A stretch of DNA of 64,000 nt from Galerina marginata (taxonomy: Eukaryota > Basidiomycota > Agaricomycetes > Agaricales > Galerinaceae), in contig JAECYW010000019.1 of assembly GCA_023014335.1 (NCBI GenBank), forward strand, positions 1,488,001 to 1,552,000, read 5' to 3'. Shown piece by piece: positions 57,310 to 64,000 of this stretch (position 1 is its first letter; every line of letters starts with the position of its first letter). The position numbers were made by a program, and so were the translations under genes. The notes under the pieces were generated by a model. It worked only from the letters and a program-made list of their open reading frames with translations. It was not told the origin of the DNA and did not search any database.

Positions 57310-57891
57310 CTTAAATAAATTCTGATTGCGCTATCCTTACGCCTTGTATTTGATCCCTCTTGTCTTTTGCGAAAATGAAATATTTCCATGAAACGTTCCG
57401 TGAACTTCGCTGAAATAAGAGCGGTTGATCCCTTCAAGTTGACCTCCCTACAGGCATGGAGGGAACTCTCAAATGAATTCATTCCGATATCTTGTATTAA
57501 TCAATTACCAGATTTGGTTTTTAATTGTGGGTGATGAATACACGGCTTAAGTTCCAGATCTCAACAAAATTGACGAACTCTGGTACCAGGTAAGACTCAC
57601 ACGAGGAGACAGAATTCATTGTGCACTACAAACCTGACTGATCATCGATGGGTTGGACCTCCCCTTGAACTATGGACGGCATGAAGAAACCTCACAATAA
57701 ACGCTCATAACAGAGGCGTTCACATGAACATAAAAAACATTCTTATGGAGGAAGAAGCAAAAAAATTCGAAAGCAACATCTACAAACGGAATATATGAGC
57801 AAATTAACAAATTTAACAAGAATGTAGAGACGAGTTGATTGGACCAGAACGGCCTTTGGCGTTGAGAAAATGAATGAATCCATCATCCGAA
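57310..57891. other. Intergenic between convergent ALKBH6 and CHO2 genes
   Basis: This is the 3' flanks of two convergent genes. No coding frame of note is present. Confidence 0.4.
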
Positions 57892-60800
57892 TTACGGACC
57901 GGAAGACAGGATTTCCTTCGACACCAATATTCGATTGGCAAGTGTCGTCAGGTTCGCGTCGGCCACGACAACCTCAGGTGCGTAGTCGACGTCAAAGATT
58001 TGCTTGATAGCAGCGCATATTCGCTTCGCTTGTCGCTCTGACCAGAAACTGAAGTCATCAGGATCGCGATCTTCTTGATCTTCCCCACCTTCAACGGTCA
58101 CGGAGTCCGTTGGAGAGTCCGACGTGTGAAGGGTTGCAGAACCGTTTGGTAAGGGGTAGTTGCGTGTCTTGCAGGACAATGGTATCAGGGAAGCATCGCC
58201 ATCCAGGCACAGTGGAACGATGTGCTTGAGGGATTCACGGACAGTCGTAAAATTGACCTCTCTCGGTTTGTCAACTGCAGAAAGATAATCTCAGTTGCCA
58301 CGACAAGGTAACAAGATATAAATGCATGCCGTAAATTTCAATCGGACCGTCCATGCTCATGACGTTGTACTTTCCATCGTGATGATAGCGAACCTGACAA
58401 CGTGGAATCAATGTCAAGAGAAAAGGCTTTTGATATTATGTTTAGAAGGACTTACCTCATAGCGCCCAACAAGCCAAGGTAGAGAGTTGCCCTTGAACGT
58501 CACAGTACCCCTCTCTGCGTCACGATGAGGGCTCGGAGCTCGGTCATAACCGACAGGAACATCGCCGTCCCATTCTTCATCGTGGACAGGGAGCCACATG
58601 CCCATCGACGAAGTCCTTGTAACGAGCTTCGACTTGTTTGCACCAACCTGATGGGAACGATTAATCGAGCTGCATTGGCATCGGAAGGGTCATAAACCCG
58701 ACTTACACGGTACAGACCAATCCAGTCTTTCCGAGAATGCTTGTGTGGAGCTTGCCATTTGATAGTGATATGTTCTCCTAGGTGGAAGGCTAATTTTCCC
58801 GTCTCAGCGCTCGGCACAATGGAGATCCGGTATTTGGAGGTATCATATGACGATATATCATTAGCGACGCGACTAGATAAGCATTATGAGAGTGAAAATA
58901 GAAATTACATAGACAGAATGCAACATACGTGATGACCAGTTTCTCCCTAGATTGGCGGAGGAGGACTTTGGTGTCCTGAACAACCTCCGATATCCTTGGC
59001 GCAGCTACAATATAGAACGGTCAGGGTCGCGCGCTCGGGAAGGAATTTAAGGTTTTAACGCTCACATCGCGCCAAAAATTCCTCAACAGCGTCCGCCGTC
59101 TCTTCATAAACCTTGTCAAACGTTCCTATCACCTCCCGCGCAACACGCTTGAGTTCGGGCGCGTGCCTTCCCGCACGAGACTCGAGGATTTTCGCATTTT
59201 TGCTAGCCACGTTTTTCATAACTTTGACAAACCCTGCATCCTTCCGAAGGGAATCCCCATAGAGCTTGCGCATGTGTGGACTGACGGCGATATTTCAATA
59301 TTGTAAGAAAGGCAGGAAAGAAACAACGCACTGCTCCACGCTGCTGAGGAACCACCAATTTGCGAGATGGCGAATCACGGCGAGCGAGAGCACAAGTTTG
59401 CTCCCACAGATGGAGGCAAGACCAAAGTAGGCCGCCCCTCCCATGGCCTCAGGGTTATTAAGATATCTTGGAACAAATATTTTAAATAAAAACCAGGGGA
59501 TAAAGACGAGGACAAACCGGTATATGCCCGTATACTCAAGGTGGGCAGGAAATTCTTCCATAAAAAAATCACCGAAGAACCAACCTGTAAGCATGGCGGT
59601 TAGTTAGATTACAACGTCGACAAATATATACTTGCCGAAAATTCCTAAGACTTCGTACGATTCCATGGTTGCCCAGACATGCAAGGCGATGAGAACCTAC
59701 CAGGCCAGTTAGCAAGCCCAGCAGTGCAAGTTAAAACGTGCCGACACGCACGGCGCCTAAGGTATGGCAAAGGAGCTCGTTGCCAACCGTCCAATCCCGA
59801 GGAAGATGGTATGCCTTCCAAGCGACGCCCACGCAGGAAACTATATCTAGAACTTCAGTAACGATGAACGCACATCATAAATGGAATACAGACCGTAAGT
59901 CATGCACATGCTCAAATTATAGATGGCCTTCCAGTTCGAAAACGCTTCGAGAATGGCATTCTGACCTCCATCCTTCTGAATATAGTCATAGTGGTAATTT
60001 TTCAAATAATGCCTAACGAGAAACTTGCTCTCGCTCTGAGCGCGCAGAAGTAGACCCAGGCCAAAGTAATGTACAAGGCACCAAGCCAAAGCATGCAGGA
60101 AATGAAGGACGAGGGTGCTCTTGGGAGATAGATCGGGTAGGAAGGAGATGACTAGACCGTAGGCGATAAGTAACACGAGCATGGCGTCAGTGGCTCTGTA
60201 ATCACCCGAAAAATCGTAAGTTAGCTAGAATTCCACACTATTCATTTGATTTGGGTATCCTACTTACCTGAGGAGGTCAACATTTCGTAAAACCACGGCA
60301 TCGCGTCTGAAATATTTGTTAAGAAGATCATGCTGCGATAGAACCTTTCTCCTTTGCGAGGAGACGCTGTTGGTGCTGCTCCTCGGGCTTGGGCTCATAC
60401 GTCCGTTGTTTTCTATATCTCCATTGGATGAGACAGCGCTATCCATCGACAGAGTTACTTGGTGTCTGGAGGCCTTAGGCAACTTCATTTTACTCGATCC
60501 CGTTGCAGAAGGCGAAATCTCGTCATCTATCTCTATCTCTGTCTCCAGCTCAGTCTCCGTGGCCGTGTCGCCTTCAGTAACGCCTGGAGTCGGCGGATAG
60601 GAATTACGCAGGGAACTATCCTTTCCGTTTCCAGACGGTAAGTCGCTCGATCCGCTGGCCTCGGGGTTACTGATTTTATGTTGAAAGCTAGTTGGGACAA
60701 GGGGTGTACGTTTTGCGATAGCTTTACGCTTGCCGTACAGTCGTTCAATGTCTATCTACACGTAAATGGATTGCATCAATATATTTAAAAAAATTAAGTG

Positions 60801-62063
60801 CTTACGTGGGTTTTCGAAAAGAACGAGGAAGGCGAACTGAGCAGCATGGCCCGCAAGGCTGACGAACAGAACCGCATAACTGCCGGAGATGAGACTTAGT
60901 CCATAATACCCAGCGTAACCTATCACATAACGTGAAGTACATGAATGTCAGACTTCTTTCGCCCACAAGGCTCAAAACAAACTCACCAACGGAGTACATG
61001 GGGTGAGGTGCCAATTCAAAAACGCCGTCGAAGACCAAAGCTCCGCGTTGAAAGAAGCAATCACCCCAATACCATCCATAATCTTTGACGACGTTGTGCG
61101 CCTCGGTTTTAACCCAGAGATTGAATCCGATCAGGGCTAAGCCTCCAAGCCATCTGTCAATTACGAATTGTAAACCGGACCCCACAAAAAAAAGAAAGGG
61201 AAATTGTATTACCTCATGATGTGAACGACAATGGATAAATCCTCTGGCACGCGGAAGCACGAAAAGGCGAACATGCAATAAGATAAGAAATCGCTTACGA
61301 CGACAAAATTAGATTCAGCACATGGATCAAACATATATTTGAGGGCGCAAGACCCAAAACATACTTCACTAGAATGACATCCACAAGTTGGCGGAACAAG
61401 AGCCACGTATTGTATTCCAAAGGCAGTTCCTTCAAAAACATGCAATCAGGTAAGATAGAACGCGTAAAGTTAGCGCAAGGGATAAGCAGCTCACGTCAAA
61501 GGAGTAATCCTTTCCCATTTTGCCGACGAGTTGTTTGCGGATCCAATTTTTGACACCAGGACACCTCTTCTCGTCGAGCCATCCAAGCCTTTGCACCTCT
61601 CGTTCGATCCACTTCTTCTTACTCTGCTTCGTGAGCACCCATCCAAGACCTCCGTCATAGGTGACACGCCAAAATACGAAATAACAGAAAAAGAAAATTT
61701 GAGTGGCTTTACGAGACAGCGTGAGGTATAGCGCAATCTGAATACCCAGCAAGCCCAAATTTAGCAGGTCGAGGTGGCTATTGGGATACCCGGGATGGAA
61801 GAGGGTAGTGAGGACATCGTGTGTCGTCGGCACACGAAAGACTAAAGCAATTCAAAGAATTGAGCTCCATAATGCGAGTGTAAGTGATAGACATTGAAGT
61901 TACCTTCTCCCCCTGGCGTTTTACCCCAAACGACTTCTTCTTTCTCGCGTTCGGGCTCCCTTGTAGGTGACTCGGTGCTTGGTGAACTGGATGGTCCTGG
62001 CTTAGACGCAGACACAGCGGACGCAGACTTGCGCTGGCGTAAGAACCCTTCAGGTGATGGCAT
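57892..62063 (-). CDS. CHO2: Phosphatidylethanolamine N-methyltransferase
   Basis: Exons: 62063-61904, 61841-61495, 61429-61365, 61293-61213, 61153-60987, 60919-60806, 60751-60268, 60195-59894, 59840-59752, 59696-59636, 59584-59518, 59466-59332, 59280-59066, 59004-58929, 58872-58707, 58647-58456, 58393-58330, 58274-57892 (3168 nt, 1055 aa). It catalyses the first S-adenosylmethionine-dependent methylation of phosphatidylethanolamine in the ER, on the route to phosphatidylcholine. Two methyltransferase-type membrane repeats are visible: [20 protein letters not shown] followed by [16 protein letters not shown], and [20 protein letters not shown] followed by [14 protein letters not shown]. Many hydrophobic helices flank them. 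A long hydrophilic loop (about residues 310-470) separates the repeats. The C-terminal soluble domain carries [14 protein letters not shown] and DWIGLYRV. Two introns are GC-AG (59635-59585 and 58329-58275). In yeast the gene is repressed by inositol/choline; I saw no obvious element here. Confidence 0.96.
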
Positions 62064-63686
62064 TTACGCTGGTCGTCGAAAGGAAAGGAGAAATACGTGG
62101 CGAACGTCTCACAAAATTTGAACTTAACACCCCTGGAAGACGTGAAAAACACGCGGATTTTTTGTCGATTTATGTAAAGCCGTTGGCAAACACAAACAAG
62201 TAAGCATCGGTCCGATACGCAGCGTCCGCTCCTGGGACCCAGAGCAAAACATTAGAGTAAGGACCTTTAGCTGTCCACATAAAAACGTTATGCATTGTCA
62301 GAGAACGAGGAAAAGCTATTTCAGTTACCTTGATGCTACCTTTGTAAAAGGAAACCTCTACGGCATTTTGGCACTTCTGCCAACCGGCCCTAAACCACGG
62401 TTATAAAAGGTTTTACTCTCACACGGTGTTGTCCTTCCTACTTCCACCACGACTGGTCTACCAAAATACTTATTACAACCTCCGTCAAATCACAATAACA
62501 GACTTGCTCATTCAATCGATTTTAAGAACCCCCGTCGACTCGCAGCCGCGGATATGTTACTATTCACCCCGAATGCCAACCATCCCTGGTTAACTCGAGA
62601 CTCGGTGACCATCCCACTTACCGAGTGAAGAGTAGTTGAAAAACAACAGGGAAAAGCAGTTTCGAACAGGATATTTATTTCGGCCGGTCCCTTGTGTTGG
62701 TAGGCATCGACCTTACGAGATACCCGACATCATCCATCTCTAGCTTTCACCCATTTGTCCATAGACTGTAACCGGAGGTTATTCCTGCAAAAGTATCTGG
62801 CTTTGCTCCGCTTTTTTTTCACTCCCTTTTTAATTTACATAACTAGTCATGTAAATTTTTTAACAAAGCTAATCTCTTCATTACTTCCAAATGAACCTGC
62901 TTACCGCTTATAAGCAGGTATGAAGCCGCAAGTTCATCGAGGGTGACGATCTCGTCCAAAATTTTGCCGATCAGCAAATCTATTTATAAGTTTAACCGTG
63001 GTTTTTTAGGCGTCCTCAAAGGCGTCAAACGCACGAGTCGACCACGAGGCCATCTACGCCAGTGCGCGTACCTACCTGTACCTACGTATATAAATGATCA
63101 CCATTGTCCAAGGGTTTTCCCCTTTTCAATCGTCAATTAACACCGCTAGCCTCTGATGCACAAAATTTAAACATACGGATTTACTTAACCTTCACGTACA
63201 TACTACCAGACCGCTGGGTAGGAGGGCCATCTGCAGTGCGTATCGGAAGTGTACAATCTATTTCCTTCGAGTTCCACAACTTCCGTTCAAGTTTTTCGTT
63301 AAGTTTCATTTGATCAAATCAAATAACGTTTTATTCTTCGCGGGAACCATGTAATAATACAGAAAAAAGGAAAAGGAAAGAAATATTCGTAACACAGTTT
63401 GAGTATGCTAGAGTCCAACCAATACATACACGAGAGGACCGGCCAAACTGTGGGCTTCTTTCAAGTTAAATAAAGTCGTGAAAAGGGAGGACATAGCAAG
63501 AAGCACAGATATTGTAAGGGGTGGCGGAGGAGAAATTTCAAATTCGTACAAGGTCAAGATATCAAATATGGAGGTGTCAAGGCAAGTGGAGCCAGAAAGG
63601 CGAAGGACGGGGATGTATAGGGCATATAGACGTCCTTCCCAAACAAGAACCAAGAAAGAAAGATAAACAGAAAGAATTGAGACTCT
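62064..63686. other. CHO2 upstream region and 3' flank of right-edge gene
   Basis: This contains the CHO2 promoter and the 3' region of the gene entering from the right. Frames at 62943-63313 (plus) and 63408-63653 (minus) have no motif support. I see no E-box-rich UAS-INO cluster near the CHO2 start. Confidence 0.35.
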
Positions 63687-64000
63687 TTACTCTGTTCTTT
63701 GTCGCTTACCATCTCGCTCTCCTTCAGCATTAGCATTAGCATTGGCTGCGTTCTCGCCTGCAGCACCCTCAGGCGCATCCATGCTCCTGCGCTTCGTGCC
63801 TGCCCCACTCTCGTCCTTTGATGCCAACGAAGAAGCAGCAACGCTGCCGCTGAGCCCGTTCATGCTTCTCAGCACGTCCAGCTCAGCCTCAAGCCTTGTG
63901 CGCACCATCCTTTCCTCCTCCCATAGACGTTTGATTTCCTCGAGCTGTGCCTGCAGGTCTCCCATGGCCTGGTCCATGAGCAGCTTCTCAAGGGTCCACT
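63687..64000 (-). CDS. 3' part of a coiled-coil protein, runs off the window
   Basis: The frame is open from the window edge to a stop at 63687 (about 104 residues). It reads LEKLLMDQAMGDLQAQLEEI followed by KRLWEEERMVRTRLEAELDV, a strong heptad-like coiled coil, then a Ser/Ala linker, a KRRS patch, an Ala-Asn repeat from a (GCATTA)n-type tract near 63728, and a basic GKRQRTE end resembling a nuclear localisation signal. The N-terminal domains lie outside the window, so the family cannot be named; a nuclear regulator is plausible. Confidence 0.7.
   Translation of the reverse strand, partial: WTLEKLLMDQAMGDLQAQLEEIKRLWEEERMVRTRLEAELDVLRSMNGLSGSVAASSLASKDESGAGTKRRSMDAPEGAAGENAANANANAEGERDGKRQRTE

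Overview
The window is nuclear DNA of a filamentous basidiomycete, almost certainly an agaricomycete. Genes are broken by many short introns, mostly 50-65 nt with GT...AG ends. The gene content is typical of agaricomycetes: a multi-exon MULE-type transposase of a family common in these fungi, a DUF6533 membrane protein, BTB-domain proteins, and a GH71 alpha-1,3-glucanase carrying WSC domains. I rebuilt exon structures by hand from splice sites and reading frames. Where all exons are listed, the summed coding length is a multiple of three.

Layout. 0.5-4.3 kb: MULE-like transposase (+). 4.8-5.35 kb: small unknown gene (-). 6.0-7.7 kb: DUF6533 membrane protein (-). 8.8-10.6 kb: eIF2-gamma (+). 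10.9-12.0 kb: BTB protein (+). 12.6-13.3 kb: YAE1 (+). 13.4-13.95 kb: BTB-like relic. 14.2-15.4 kb: TFIIE-beta (-). 15.9-18.0 kb: orphan membrane protein (-). 20.45-21.3 kb: MPP6 exosome cofactor (-). 27.3-28.2 kb: proline-rich orphan (+). 32.0-33.2 kb: DCN1-type neddylation factor (+). 38.2-39.5 kb: surface beta-sandwich-like protein (+), convergent with a 19-exon GH71/3xWSC glucanase (-, 39.9-43.35 kb). 44.4-46.3 kb: La protein (+). 47.8-49.2 kb: APH-type kinase-like protein (-). 54.6-55.0 kb: 69-residue Zn2Cys6 protein (+). 56.1-57.3 kb: ALKBH6-type dioxygenase (+). 57.9-62.1 kb: CHO2 phosphatidylethanolamine N-methyltransferase (-). 63.7-64.0 kb: 3' end of a gene leaving the window (-).

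Most recognisable genes are housekeeping: translation initiation, Fe-S maturation for ABCE1, transcription initiation, RNA surveillance, cullin neddylation, tRNA/RNA binding and phosphatidylcholine synthesis. They do not form a pathway cluster. The two neighbouring extracellular genes at 38-43 kb plausibly both act at the cell wall. Gene-poor stretches (18-20.4, 21.4-27.3, 28.3-31.9, 33.2-38.1 and 49.2-54.6 kb) hold only short random-looking ORFs and are probably decayed intergenic DNA.

The most unusual signal is exon-intron architecture. The glucanase needs 10-nt, 4-nt and 8-nt exons to restore conserved motifs. eIF2-gamma and ALKBH6 have 16-nt and 14-nt exons. MPP6, and possibly the small gene at 4.8 kb, appear to contain 22-nt introns. 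Four introns use GC-AG borders.
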